64,000 nt of DNA. Origin: Paenibacillus sp. P25 (GTDB lineage Bacteria > Bacillota > Bacilli > Paenibacillales > NBRC-103111). Made by a program: the position numbers and the translations under genes. Shown piece after piece: positions 38,151-48,710 of this stretch (the stretch's first letter is position 1; every line of letters begins with the position of its first letter). The notes under the pieces are model-generated. The model was given only the letters and a program-made list of their open reading frames with translations. It did no database searches and was not told where the DNA came from. Location: positions 1,054,001 to 1,118,000 of the forward strand of contig CP085629.1 in NCBI GenBank assembly GCA_024704175.1, read 5' to 3'.

Positions 38151-39398
38151 ATGTGGAAGCCGATATTGGATGGACCGATGCGTGAGGAAGCTTTGGAGAC
38201 GGCTTGCGGAATCGTTCGGGAGCTTCGGGAGCAGGTTCCCGGGATAACGGATCCCACCTTATGCGACGGTCTCACAGGCATCGCTGTGCTTTTCGATTAT
38301 TATGCCAAATGCACCGGCGACACCGCCGTGCGGGAGGAAGCTCTAGAGCCGCTTGAGCAGGGATTGAGCGCATTGGAGCACGTACCTATGGCTCCCGCAC
38401 TGCATGAAGGGTTTGCCGGGATTGCCTGGGCGGCCGTGCATCTGGCGGGTGCGACGGACCGGGAGGCTTCCGATGAATGGCTTGAGCCGGTGGACGCGGC
38501 TCTGCTTGAGCTGCTGGAGCGTTCGCCTTGGCAAGGGGATTACGACCTGATGCGGGGGCTTGTCGGATACGGGCTGTACGCGCTGGAAAAAGGGCCGACG
38601 CCTTATGCTCGAAAAATGGTTACGGCTGTTGTCAACCGGCTGTCGGAGCTGGCTGAGACCCGGGAGGAAGGCGTCACTTGGTTTACCCCGAAAGAACTGC
38701 TGACCGAATACGCTCTTCAGGAAGGGCCCCATGGGTACTACAATCTCGGCCTTGCACATGGGGTGCCCGGTGTGATCGGCTTCCTGGGCCGCGCTTGTGA
38801 GGCTGGGGTCCCAGTGCCTGCCGCTAAACCCCTTCTGGAGCGAAGTGTCGCCTGGCTTCTCGCCCAAAGCTTTCCGCCCGAAGCGCAATCCTTGTTCCCG
38901 CGGTGCGTGGGACCGGAGATTGAACCGGCGGAAGCCAGGCTGGCCTGGTGCTATGGAGACCCCGGCGTATCGGCGGCTCTCCTCATGGCCGCCCGATGTG
39001 CCGGCGAGGCTTCGTGGGAACGGGAAGCCGTGCGGATTGCCGGGCATGCCGCCCGAAGGCCGTTCGATTCCAGCGGGGTTCTCGATGCGAGCTTCTGCCA
39101 CGGGGCATCCGGCGTAGCCCACATGCTGAACCGGGTGCATCAAGCGGCAGGAGACGAGGAGCTGGGCCGGGCCACTGTGAAATGGCTTCGTTATACGCTG
39201 GATTTGAGGCGAAGGGGAGAAGGGATCGGCGGGTATTTGTCCCGGGTTTTTGAGCCGGATGGCCCGAATTGGGCGGCCGAACCCGGTATCTTGAGCGGTG
39301 CGGCGGGCGTGGCGCTCGTTCTGCTGGCTGCATCGTCCGACGTTCAGCCGGATTGGGACCGCATGTTCCTGCTCTCGGCCCCCGCTGAAAGGGGGTGA
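38151..39398 (+). CDS. lanC: LanC-like lanthionine cyclase
   Basis: An intact 415-residue protein of LanC length. The alpha/alpha-barrel repeats show GLTGIAVLFDYYA, HEGFAGIAWAAVHL, GLVGYGLYAL, GLAHGVPGVIGFLG, WCYGDPGVSAALL, SFCHGASGVAHML and PGILSGAAGVALVLL. Zinc ligands expected in LanC are all present: cysteine in WCYGDPG and the Cys-His pair in SFCHG. LanC adds cysteine thiols to dehydrated Ser/Thr to close (methyl)lanthionine rings. Start ATG 38151 is preceded by AGGGAGG at 10 bases. It heads the cluster and ends five bases before the first precursor gene, an unusual place for a cyclase gene, which usually follows lanB and lanT. Confidence 0.93.
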   Translation: MWKPILDGPMREEALETACGIVRELREQVPGITDPTLCDGLTGIAVLFDYYAKCTGDTAVREEALEPLEQGLSALEHVPMAPALHEGFAGIAWAAVHLAGATDREASDEWLEPVDAALLELLERSPWQGDYDLMRGLVGYGLYALEKGPTPYARKMVTAVVNRLSELAETREEGVTWFTPKELLTEYALQEGPHGYYNLGLAHGVPGVIGFLGRACEAGVPVPAAKPLLERSVAWLLAQSFPPEAQSLFPRCVGPEIEPAEARLAWCYGDPGVSAALLMAARCAGEASWEREAVRIAGHAARRPFDSSGVLDASFCHGASGVAHMLNRVHQAAGDEELGRATVKWLRYTLDLRRRGEGIGGYLSRVFEPDGPNWAAEPGILSGAAGVALVLLAASSDVQPDWDRMFLLSAPAERG

Positions 39399-39403
39399 AC
39401 CAA

Positions 39404-39571
39404 ATGGAGAAGAAAACGGTCAGGAAACTCGTTCTTAACAAGGAGACTGTAAAGCTGCTGAATGATTCGCAATTATCCCAAGCGGTAGGCGGCCAGCTTC
39501 CGCAGCGTTACTTAACAATAACTTCTGTGTGTGTCTCGAGTGCTTCAGCGTGCATGTATCAATGCTGTTAA
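39404..39571 (+). CDS. lanA1: Lanthipeptide precursor 1
   Basis: A 55-residue peptide starting ATG 39404 after AAAGGGGGTGA. The 30-residue leader starts MEKKTVRKLVLNKETVKLL and ends in LSQAVGG, a double-glycine cleavage site for the C39 peptidase of the neighbouring transporter. The 25-residue core has Ser/Thr at positions 8, 10, 11, 15, 16 and 18, and Cys at 13, 20, 24 and 25, ending YQCC. Four rings are possible. The leader is of the KETVxxL type rather than the FNLD type of nisin. A second precursor follows 29 bases on, with the same cysteine spacing. Too short for usual gene finders; supported by cluster, ribosome site and homologous twin. Confidence 0.92.
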   Translation: MEKKTVRKLVLNKETVKLLNDSQLSQAVGGQLPQRYLTITSVCVSSASACMYQCC

Positions 39572-39600
39572 GAGGATTCTCATGAAAGGAGGTGAACCCA

Positions 39601-39774
39601 GTGGAGAAGAAAACGATGAATCAAAAGAAACTCGTTCTGCACAAAGAAACGGTGAAATTGCTGAATGATTCGCAATTATCCAAAGCGGTAGGCGGGCAGA
39701 TTCCGATCCGTTACAATACGCAAAATATTATGTGTCCCACGAATGCTTCGACTTGCGCGTATCAGTGCTGCTAA
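39601..39774 (+). CDS. lanA2: Lanthipeptide precursor 2
   Basis: A 57-residue peptide. It starts GTG 39601, eight bases after AAAGGAGG; GTG 39592 lies inside that site. The 32-residue leader matches that of precursor 1 at 21 of 23 positions from KLVL to the GG site. The 25-residue core has dehydratable residues only at 8, 15, 18 and 19, against cysteines at 13, 20, 24 and 25: four partners for four thiols. Residues Q1, P3, R5, Y6, T8, A17, S18 and the ending YQCC are shared with core 1. The pair may be two related antibiotics or a two-component one. Confidence 0.93.
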   Translation: MEKKTMNQKKLVLHKETVKLLNDSQLSKAVGGQIPIRYNTQNIMCPTNASTCAYQCC

Positions 39775-39786
39775 GATTTGCCGCCA

Positions 39787-39816
39787 GGCAGGGCCTCATG
39801 CCCTGCCTTCTGTTTT
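39787..39816 (+). terminator. Attenuating hairpin between precursors and lanB
   Basis: GGCAGGGC (39787-39794) pairs perfectly with GCCCTGCC (39800-39807), loop CTCAT, followed by TTCTGTTTT. A leaky terminator here would give more precursor than enzyme mRNA, as in other lantibiotic operons. Confidence 0.7.
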
Positions 39817-39848
39817 GAGCATGTCATTTGCTGGGAGTGAAATGCACA

Positions 39849-42800
39849 GTGGAAATACAGCTTAAAGTAACGCCGAAAAGTCTTACGGGGTTTAAGCCGT
39901 CCGGATTCTTTGTGCTGCGGACCCCGCTGCTTCCTTTGGAAGCCTTCGTACATTGGAAATCAGGGGACAGACCTTCCCGCGAAGGTTGGGAAAACGAACG
40001 GAAACTTCTACGGGAACGTCTGATACCTTATATACATCGCCATGACGTTCAGGAAGCGCTCTTTCTTGCTTCACCTGAGCTGCACAGCCACATCGGCGAA
40101 TGGCTCACCCGGCCGGACAGCGAATTCGCCGGTAAAATCGAACGGAGCCTGGTGCGTTATTTCGCCAGAATGGCCGGACGAGCAACGCCCTTCGGGCTGT
40201 TTGCAGGCTACTCCGTCGGAACGGTAACAGACCGTACACAGCTTCTGCTTGATCCGATCGAATTCGAAAGACGTACCCGCTTGGACATGGAATACGGTTA
40301 TCGTCTGCTTGACGCGCTGCTGCAGGAGCCTTCGTTTCGCAAAGCCTGCACCTACAAGCCGAACTCCAGTCTCTACCGCTTTGCCGGGAATTATCATTAC
40401 GCTGAAGCCAAGTGGGCAGGAAAGGCGCTTGCCTACCGGCTCACGGCTGTAGAAAGTACCGATTATCTGGAGCAGGTCTTGGAATGCGCGGAGGCGGGGA
40501 TTTCCTTCGAAGGCCTCATGCATCGAATATTAACCTATGATGAGGAGCTGTCCGGCGAAGAAACCGAAGCTTTTATCCATGAGCTGATCGACAGCCGGAT
40601 CCTGGTTCCGCAGTGTATGCCTGTCACGGGGGAGGAAACGATGCAAAGCCTCTTGGAGAGCCTCGGGTCCATGGAGAACCCGGAAGCGGGGATTGTACTG
40701 CATAAGGCCGTTCATGATTTACAACGGATCGATTCCGACGGCTTAGGGGCGGCTCCGGAAAAGTACAAGGATCTGGCCGGATCTTTAACGGCACTGCCTG
40801 CCGAAGTCCATCTCTCAAGGCTGATCCAGGTTGATTTGAAAAAACGGGCCGCAGCTCTAACGCTGGGACCCGGCCCGATCAGGGATATCTTCAAGGGGGT
40901 CGAGCTCCTCCATCACTTATCCGGGTTCGCTTCCGAAGACTGGCTGGATCGGATCCGGTCCGCGTTTACAGCCAGATACGGCGATAAAGAAGTTCCGTTA
41001 ACGGAAGCCCTGGATGAAGAAAACGGCATCCGGCTTGCGGATAACGAGCTTGCTTCCGACCCGTCGACGCTGCTGAACGGGATTCCCATAGCCTTCGCTT
41101 TTTCCGATGCCACGGAGCGATGGACGCCAAAAGATGCGTTTCTGCATCGTAAGCTGACGGACGCACTTTCAACCGGCGCCCATGAAATCGAGATCACTTT
41201 GGAGGAGGTGCGGGGAGCTGCAGCCGTCCCCGAGGCTTCCAGTCGCCGGATGCGTTTGCCGCTTTCGTCAGCCTTTCCGCCGCTTCAACGGAAACCGCTC
41301 ATGAAGGGGATTTCCAAGTGGTGCTTCACTCCGCCATGGGGCCGTCCGGTGCCAGACTTCTCGGCCGTTTCTGCCAAGGGGATGCGGAGCTTGCGGACTG
41401 GGTGAAGAAGCATCTGGAGCAGGAAGAAAGCCTGCGGCCGGATGCGGTCTTCGCAGAGATCGTTCACCTGCCGGAGGGCCGTACCGGGAATGTCATTATG
41501 CGGCCGGTCCAGCGAAGCTTCGAAATCCCTTACCTGGGCGTTTCCTCCGCACCGGAGGAAAACCAAATTTCGATCCGCGACCTGTATCTCTCGGTCATCG
41601 GCGGGCGGCTTGTGCTTCGTTCCGGCCGGCTCGGCAAAGAAGTCATCCCGCGGCTTTCTACGGCGCATTCTTACCAGAACAGCGGCTTGCGCATGTACCG
41701 GTTTTTATGCGAGCTTCAAAATCAGGAAACCGCCAAGGGACTATGGTTTGACTGGGGCGCGCTGGCCTCGGCTCCTTTTCTGCCAAGAGTGGCTTCCGGC
41801 AAAGTCATTCTCTCCAGAGCGTGCTGGAACCTTAGCGAGGGCGAACTGGCGCCGTTCAGACAAGGAAGCGAGGCCGACCGGTTTCATCAAGTGCAGCCGC
41901 TTCGGGAAAAAAGGGGACTGCCCCGCCTGGTGGTACTCACGGAATACGACCATCAGCGCCGGTCGACCTCGATAATGCGCTCAGTGTCGAGAGCTTCCTG
42001 GACGTCGTCAAAAGCCGCAGTCATATTAAGCTCACCGAATTTCTCCCGGGGCCCGATCATCAGCCGGTCCGCGGGACCGGCGGCCGTTATGCCCATGAGA
42101 TGATCGTTCCTTTTGTCCGTGAGCCGCAGGCCGTCAGGAAGGAAGTCCTCACGCGTGCTTCATCCGGTATCCCCAAGCCTTCATCGGGGCTCTCTTTCCC
42201 GCCGGGGAGCCGATGGCTTTACCTCAAAATCTATACGGGCTCCGCAACGGCCGACACGGTGCTTCAGACCCTCCACCAACATGTCATTGAAGAAGCGGTA
42301 AAGGCGGCATGGATCAACCAATGGTTTTTTATCCGGTACGGCGATCCGGATTGGCATTTGCGGATTCGATTGCACGGTTCACCGGAGATGCTGTACACCT
42401 GCGTTCTCCCGAAGATCAAAGATCAGCTGGAGCCCCTGATGCTAAGCGGCCGGGTCAGCAAATGGACCGTCGATACTTACGAACCCGAGTATGTTCGTTA
42501 TGGCGGGGAACACGGATTGCCGCTGGCGGAGCGTTTTTTTTATGCGGACAGCGAGGCGGTCAGCCGGGTGGTCGCGCTATATCAAGGGAGCGCCTCCTTC
42601 GATTCGCGGTGGCGGTTAGCCTTGGCCGGCATCGATCGCCTTCTGGATTCCTTCGGACTGGATCTGCACCGGAAGCGAGAGATTGTGGAGACGTGCAGTA
42701 AACACTATGCCTCGGAATTTCTGATCCATCCGGAATATAAGAAAGCCATGGGCGCCAAATTTCGAAGCGAACGGGAGGGGCTGGAGCAGCTGCTCTTTCA

Positions 42801-43080
42801 TCCGATTGCCAGCGAGCATCCGCTTTATCAAGGGGTGCGCGTGCTGCGGCAGGGAAAGGAAGCGTTCAACAGAGCGAGCGAAGAGCTCTACCGCGCCGAA
42901 CGGCAGGGGCCGCTGACTTCCTCCGTGCATTCCCTTGTTCCAAGCTTGATCCATATGCATGTAAACCGGATCATTCGTACCTCGCAGCGGGCTCATGAGC
43001 TTCTGTTGTATGAATTTTTACGGCGTCTGTATGAATCAGCGATTCAGCGAGGTATCGTCGGGAAGGATGGCAAATCATGA
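39849..43080 (+). CDS. lanB: LanB lanthipeptide dehydratase (full length), frameshifted
   Basis: About 1077 residues, the size of full class I dehydratases. The N-terminal glutamylation domain (Lant_dehydr_N) begins GFKPSGFFVLRTPLLPLEAF and has the conserved YFARMAGRATPFGLFAGYSVG. The C-terminal elimination domain (thiopeptide-type, from ~42200) has SRWLYLKIYTGSATADTVL, WFFIRYGDPDWHLRIRLHG and TYEPEYVRYGGEHGL. Frame changes lie near 41240 and 41955. It uses glutamyl-tRNA to dehydrate Ser/Thr in the LanA cores. Start GTG 39849 lies eight bases after GGGAGTGA. Its stop overlaps the lanT start (ATGA). Confidence 0.92.
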
Positions 43081-45281
43081 CGAAGCCTGCTTTCCCGCCT
43101 ATCCTCAAGCCGCGACGGACTATCTTAAGCTGGATCCCGAGACGTATTCCTGTTTTTTACCAAATGGAAGCCATGGATTGCGGACCGGCCTGTCTTGCGA
43201 TGGTGCTCGGGTATTACGGAAAACAAGTGAGTTTGGAGGAGATCCGTCAAATCACCGGAACCGGGAGGGATGGACTGAGCGCCGGCTTGCTGCTCGAAAT
43301 CGGCCGCCGCTTCGGTCTTGAGGGATGCGGCATCCGGCTGGAAGCGGAAGAGGTCAAGGCATTGCCGGCCGGGACCGTTTTGTACTGGGAATCCAATCAT
43401 TTTGTCGTATTTGAGAAACAGAGCCAAAGAGGAATTCACCTGATTGACCCGAGCTGGGGCCGGCGGGTCTTGACGATGGAGCAGTTTACCCGGTCCTTCA
43501 CGGGAATCTGCCTGCTCTTCGAACCGGGCGATGCTTTCGAGGCATCCGGAAGCCCGTCTCCATCCGTTTGGGGGACCATGCTGAAAAACCGCAATGTTTC
43601 CGGTTTTAATCGGGAAAACCGTGGGGGCTTCTCTCCTTATTCAACTGTTTTCGTTAGGACTGCCTTTATTAACAGGACTCTTGATATCTAAAGTACTGCC
43701 GGAGCGTAACGAACCGCTTCTTCAAGTGCTGGGGGCCGGCTTAGCCGCCGTCGTGATTTGTTATTTCGCTGCAAGCTGGCTGCGTTCCCGTCTGCTCCTC
43801 CATTTACGCATGCTTCTGGACCGGAGGATGCGGAGTCAATTTATGCGTCATCTCTTTTCGCTTCCGTATCCATTCTTCCAGACGCATACGGCGGGAGATT
43901 TAACGGACCGCGTAAGCAGCAATAATCAGATATGGAGTCTGCTGTCCCTAAGCACCGTGGCCTCCTTCCTGGACGGATTGCTCTTTATCAGCTATCAACT
44001 GATTCTTTTCCTGTACGATGTCCAAATGGGGCTTGCGGTGATGTTCCTCGGCTTCCTGCAGATCCTTGTCTTTTTACTGACCAACCGGCGGTATTCGGAG
44101 CTCACAAGCCAGGGACTGGAGGTTCAATCCCGGACCCAAGGCTTCCTGGTGCAAATGCTGAACGGAGCCGAAACGTTAAAAGCGACGGGCTCCGAACAGG
44201 AGGCGCTTCTGCAGTGGGAGAAGCTGTTCGCTGAAGAGCAGCAGGCCGCTCTCGTCCGCGGCAGATGGGAGGCTTGGATTGATTCGTTTCAGGGCCTGCT
44301 GCGAATCGGTGCTCCGCTTGCCATTCTGTATCTGGGGGGATACCAGGTGATGAACGGCAAGCTGGATTTGGGTATGATGCTGGCTTTGAATGCGCTCGAG
44401 CCGCTTGTCTCGGTCCGCTGTCCACGCTCCTCACGAATGCCCGAAGCGTGCAGCAGGTTCAAGCTTTTTTGGCCAGAATCCAGGATGTGATGGATAAGCG
44501 GGCCGAGCAGGAGGACGGTGAAGAGCTTGCCGCCGTGCCCATGCGCGGAGAGATCAGGCTGCATGAGGTCAGCTTTCGTTATGGTCCATTATCCGCGGAA
44601 GCGGTTCAAGGGATTTCGCTTCATATTCGGCCCGGGCAATTCGTGGCTGTCGTCGGAAGCACGGGTTCCGGCAAATCGACCTTGTCCAAACTGCTGCTCG
44701 GTTTGCTTGAGCCTACCGCAGGACGTATTGACTACGACGGAAAGCCTATTGCGGAGTACCATTTGCGGGCTCTTCGCCGCCAGCTCGGGATCGTGCCGCA
44801 AACCTCTTTTTTATTCAGCGGAACCATCCGCAGCAATATCGAGCTGGCCCGCAGGGCATCGATGAGCGATGTGATTCGCGCAGCGAAGATTGCGCAAATC
44901 CATGATGACATCATGGCCATGCCTCTCGGTTACGATACGTTCCTGGCTGAAGGGGGCAGCTCCGTTTCCGGAGGACAGCGGCAGCGGATCGCCTTGGCCC
45001 GGGCGCTCGTCCATCGGCCGGCGATTTTGCTCCTGGATGAAGCGACGAGTGCGCTCGATACGTTGACGGAACGGCGGATCCAGCAGGCGCTGGATGGGCT
45101 GAAGTGTACGCGTATTGTCATTGCTCAGCGCATCAGTACGATCGCGAGGGCCGATCTGATCCTCGTCATGGAGCAGGGCCGGATTGCGGAGCAAGGAACG
45201 CATGAGGAGCTGCTGGCCCTTAACGGCCGATACGCCAGGCTGGTCGGCACTCAGGAAGGTTTCCGATCAGGAGCGGTGTAA
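43077..45281 (+). CDS. lanT: LanT: C39 peptidase-ABC exporter for the lanthipeptides, frameshifted
   Basis: About 735 residues. The N-terminal C39 peptidase has YQMEAMDCGPACLAMVLGYYG with the catalytic cysteine, NHFVVFEK with the histidine and HLIDPSWGRR with the aspartate. Six helices follow, then the ATPase: Walker A GSTGSGKST, Q-loop IVPQTSFLF, signature VSGGQRQRIALARAL, Walker B ILLLDEATSALD and, at the H-loop, IAQRIST. Frame changes lie near 43595 (in a T run) and 44425. It would cut the leader at the GG site and export the modified core. A bifunctional C39 transporter is usual for class II and less usual for class I clusters. Confidence 0.92.
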
Positions 45282-45440
45282 CCGCGGGATCAGATCTGGT
45301 ATGATATAACGTATCCGTGGGATAAAAGACTGATCTAACAACGGGAATCAGACGTTCAAACGCATAAGCTTAGCCGGATAAGCCGCGGGCGGCCTGGCTG
45401 GGCTTACCTGCGTTTATTCGGTCAGGATGGGGGAAGGGGC

Positions 45441-46599
45441 ATGGCAAGGAATGCGGTTGTGATCGGTGCAGGGATCGGCGGATTGAGCGCCGCCCTGGCG
45501 CTGCTGCAGCAGGGCTGGCGGGTGTCCGTCTTTGACAAAGCGGCACGCTTGGAGGAGGCGGGAGCGGGAATTGTGCTCGCCGCCAACGCCATGAAGGCGC
45601 TGGGGAAGCTGGGAATAAGCCGGCAGGTGGAGGCCTGCGGCGCCAAGGTGGGGACGGCCGAAATCCGCACCTGGGACGGGAGGCTCATTACCGCCCTGCC
45701 AGCCGTTAAGCAGGCGGAGCTGTACGGCACGTACAGCTATTTGATTCATCGGGCTAAGCTGCAGTCAATCCTGCTTCAAGCCGTCCGGGAACAGGCACAG
45801 GTGTTTACGGGTAAACAATGTACGGACTACCGGGAGGACGCGGGCCGGGTAAGCGCTGTGTTCGCAGACGGCACACAGGAGGAAGCGGAGGTTCTCATCG
45901 GGGCCGACGGCATTCATTCCGTCATAAGAGAGCGATTATTCGGTCCGGAGCCTCTGAGGTATTCCGGGTATATGGCGCTAAGAGGGATATGCCATTACGA
46001 GGATGCGCGCTTTACCCCGGAGGCGGGAGGCGGCTTCGAGGCGCTTGGGCCGGGCAAGCGGTTCGGGTTTTCGAGCCTCGGCCAAGGCCGGATTTTCTGG
46101 TTCGCCGCGATCAATGCGCCCGAGGGAAGCCTGCCGGCACCGTCCGAACGGAAAGCGGCGGCTCTAGCCTGCTTCCGCGGATGGTATTCGCCTGTCGTCA
46201 GGGCGATCGAAGCCACGGAGGAGGCCTCGATCCTGGCTCACGATATTGCGGACCGCCGGCCGCTGAGCCGCTGGAGCACCGGCCGGGTAACGCTGCTTGG
46301 CGACGCCGCCCATCCGATGCTGCCGAATTTGGGACAAGGCGGGGCACAGGCGATGGAGGACGCCCTAGTGCTTGCGCGCGCGCCTGCAGGGGCCGGATGT
46401 ACCCGCGGCTCTGGCGCAGTACGAAAGGGAACGGAAAGCAAGAACGGTCCGCATCGCTCGGATGTCGAGGTCGATGGGGCGGGTCGTGCAGCTCAGGAAC
46501 CCGCTGGGCATCCTGCTTCGCAACTTTGTGCTGTCCCGTATGCCCGGCGGCCTGTTTATCCGGCGGTTCGATCCGATTGTAGGCTATGAGGTGCGGTGA
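45441..46599 (+). CDS. FAD-dependent monooxygenase, frameshifted
   Basis: About 386 residues. The FAD dinucleotide motif is [19 protein letters not shown] at the N terminus; the second flavin motif is [18 protein letters not shown] (DG motif), and the third [20 protein letters not shown] (GD motif). This is the salicylate-hydroxylase/UbiH class, which hydroxylates aromatic or related substrates using NAD(P)H and oxygen. A frame change near 46380 is needed for the C-terminal helix region ([19 protein letters not shown]). ATG 45441 follows GAAGGGGC. Whether it belongs to the lanthipeptide transcript is open: a 159-base gap separates them. It overlaps the convergent gene by 44 bases. Confidence 0.85.
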
Positions 46600-48501
46600 C
46601 GGCCGGCCGATGCATCAGATAAGGATAAAGCAGGATCAGGCCGGCGATGTAAAGGAAGAGAGCGAACAAAGCGGGCGAGAGATGCCAGAGATCCGTATAA
46701 CCGATGTGAAGGTGGACGAAGAACGCTCCGGCGAATGCCGGGGCGCCGCCGATAAGAAAGGTATACCAGATCCAGCGTTCGCCCTGCTGAATGCCCCATA
46801 AGGCCATGGCGAGAAGTCCCAGCGCGTCCGAGAGCAGTGCGCCGCCAAAGCCGGCCCGGTCGTGGGCGATCAGCGGAATCAGGCGCGGTTCGATGCCCCG
46901 CAGCTGTTCGGCGGTCATGCCGAGGTAGGCCAGGTCCTCGGGCACGAACACGGAAGTGATGCCGACGCCGGCGATCGTAATTCCTCCGACAGTGAGAGCG
47001 AAACCGAGCGCGACGAAACAGAGTCGCCCCCACAGTGCCAATTTCCACAAGCGGTCATTATGCAGATTGACCGGCCCCCGGAACGGGGCGTCGGAGCCTC
47101 CTCGCATGCTGAGGATGAACATGGGCAGCAGGACGGCGACCGCCAGCGCATGCAGCGGGTCGAAGTAGCCGAAGCCAAGGTAGAGAAAGAAGCTGGAGAA
47201 GCCGACGATCCCCGATGTCATGAGAGCGGTTCTGGACCAGTGCAGACCGTGCTTCAGTCCATGCCGCGCCATTTGAAAATAGAGAACGCCTATCGAGATC
47301 ATCGTTCCCGCGAGCGTGATCCGGTCATGCGACATGAAGTGAAGCAGCCGGTGATTCACATGGTTCAGCTCATCTCTGCCCATGCCGAGGAAGGCCTCGT
47401 CATAAGGGAGCAGCACGGTCGTAGCGGCTATAAGCCAGGCTAACACTCCTCCAATGATCATACCCACACCGAGAAGGCACATCCATCCCCAGCCGCTCCA
47501 GAAGGAGGGAGGCTCCGGTTCCGGTGTGCTGCGGACCCGCTCATGAAGTACGGCTTCATTCACGCGCTTCGGTAGACCCGGACCGGCGAAGACGAGCCCG
47601 CTGTGCAGAAGAAGGGCATCCGCGCCGGCCTCGAGCAGTTCGAGCGCATCGTTCGGCTCATGAACGCCGCAGGAAGCTTTCAGCGAGAACGCAGCGGGTA
47701 CGTTCCTGCGGATGTGCCTGAGCAGGGCCGCGCACGGCTCTTTATCCTTTTTCTCCAGCCGGAGTGTTCCGTCCTCCCCCGCGCTTCTCCCACCACGATT
47801 CCATCCAAAAGTCCCAGATCGACGGACGACAGGATCCGGTCCAAAGCATATTCGGATGTAAGCAGCGGTATGTATAGAAACAAAGGCTTTGCGGCCGGCC
47901 GGTCCAGATGAGACAGAAGCCAAGCCGCCTCTTCCGGTTGAGCGGGTCGCTGCAGAATATCCAGATAAAAGCCGTCGGCCCCCGCCTCCGCAAGCCGGTT
48001 CATCATCGATGCGATTTGGTCGAGCGCCTGCTCGCGTGTGCTTCCGGGCAGCGGGGTTAGCCGGACGAATTGGGGAAGGGCATGCCCCGGCTCGGCGATT
48101 CTGGCGGCGGCGGCGTGGACGCCTTCATTCTCGTAATAAGATGGGTAAACGATCCTCTCCCGCCCGATATCCATCCGGATCGGCTCGGAAGCGGTTACCG
48201 GCTGAACGGTAACGGGGCCGATCTCCATAAAACCGAAGCCGAACTGAGCCATAGCCTTATGCGCTGTTCCCATCGGGTCAACGGTCCCCGCCAGTCCTGC
48301 GGGAGTACTGAGCGCAATGCCCGCCGCCGTGCTCTGCAGAAGCGGAGACGGCTCCATATGACCTAATGTCTTGATGACGAAGGAACCCCCGGGCAAGCGG
48401 CTAAGCGTACCGATGGCACTCAAGGTGAAGCGGCGGGCGACAGAACCGGGCAGTCGGAACAGCAGGGGGCGAAACAAGGTCCGGTAAGACCAATCCGGCA
48501 T
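46556..48501 (-). CDS. Dihydroorotate-dehydrogenase-like domain fused to membrane domain, frameshifted
   Basis: About 648 residues. The N-terminal ~330 residues form a flavin-type TIM barrel related to class 2 dihydroorotate dehydrogenase: [44 protein letters not shown] and [22 protein letters not shown]. The PyrD substrate Asn motif is not seen ([11 protein letters not shown] stands there). After a frame change near 47775 the barrel ends, and a C-terminal domain with seven or eight helices begins: [42 protein letters not shown] and [20 protein letters not shown]. It includes two HDR-containing repeats ([10 protein letters not shown] and [10 protein letters not shown]). Function is not known; a membrane redox role is a guess. 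Confidence 0.72.
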
Positions 48502-48710
48502 AAGCTCACCTCATTTTTACAAAACTTATTCCTCATTTGCGGTCTATCCTAGATCATGAACGGAATTCCCCGCACCGTCAATACGTCGATATTTTTCAAA
48601 ATATTAAAAAAATTTAATGACATTTGAGGCGAAAGCCCATAAAATAAAATGACAATACATAATTTGGAACTAGAGGAAAATTACTTGAGATTGGAACGGG
48701 GTGATCCGGT

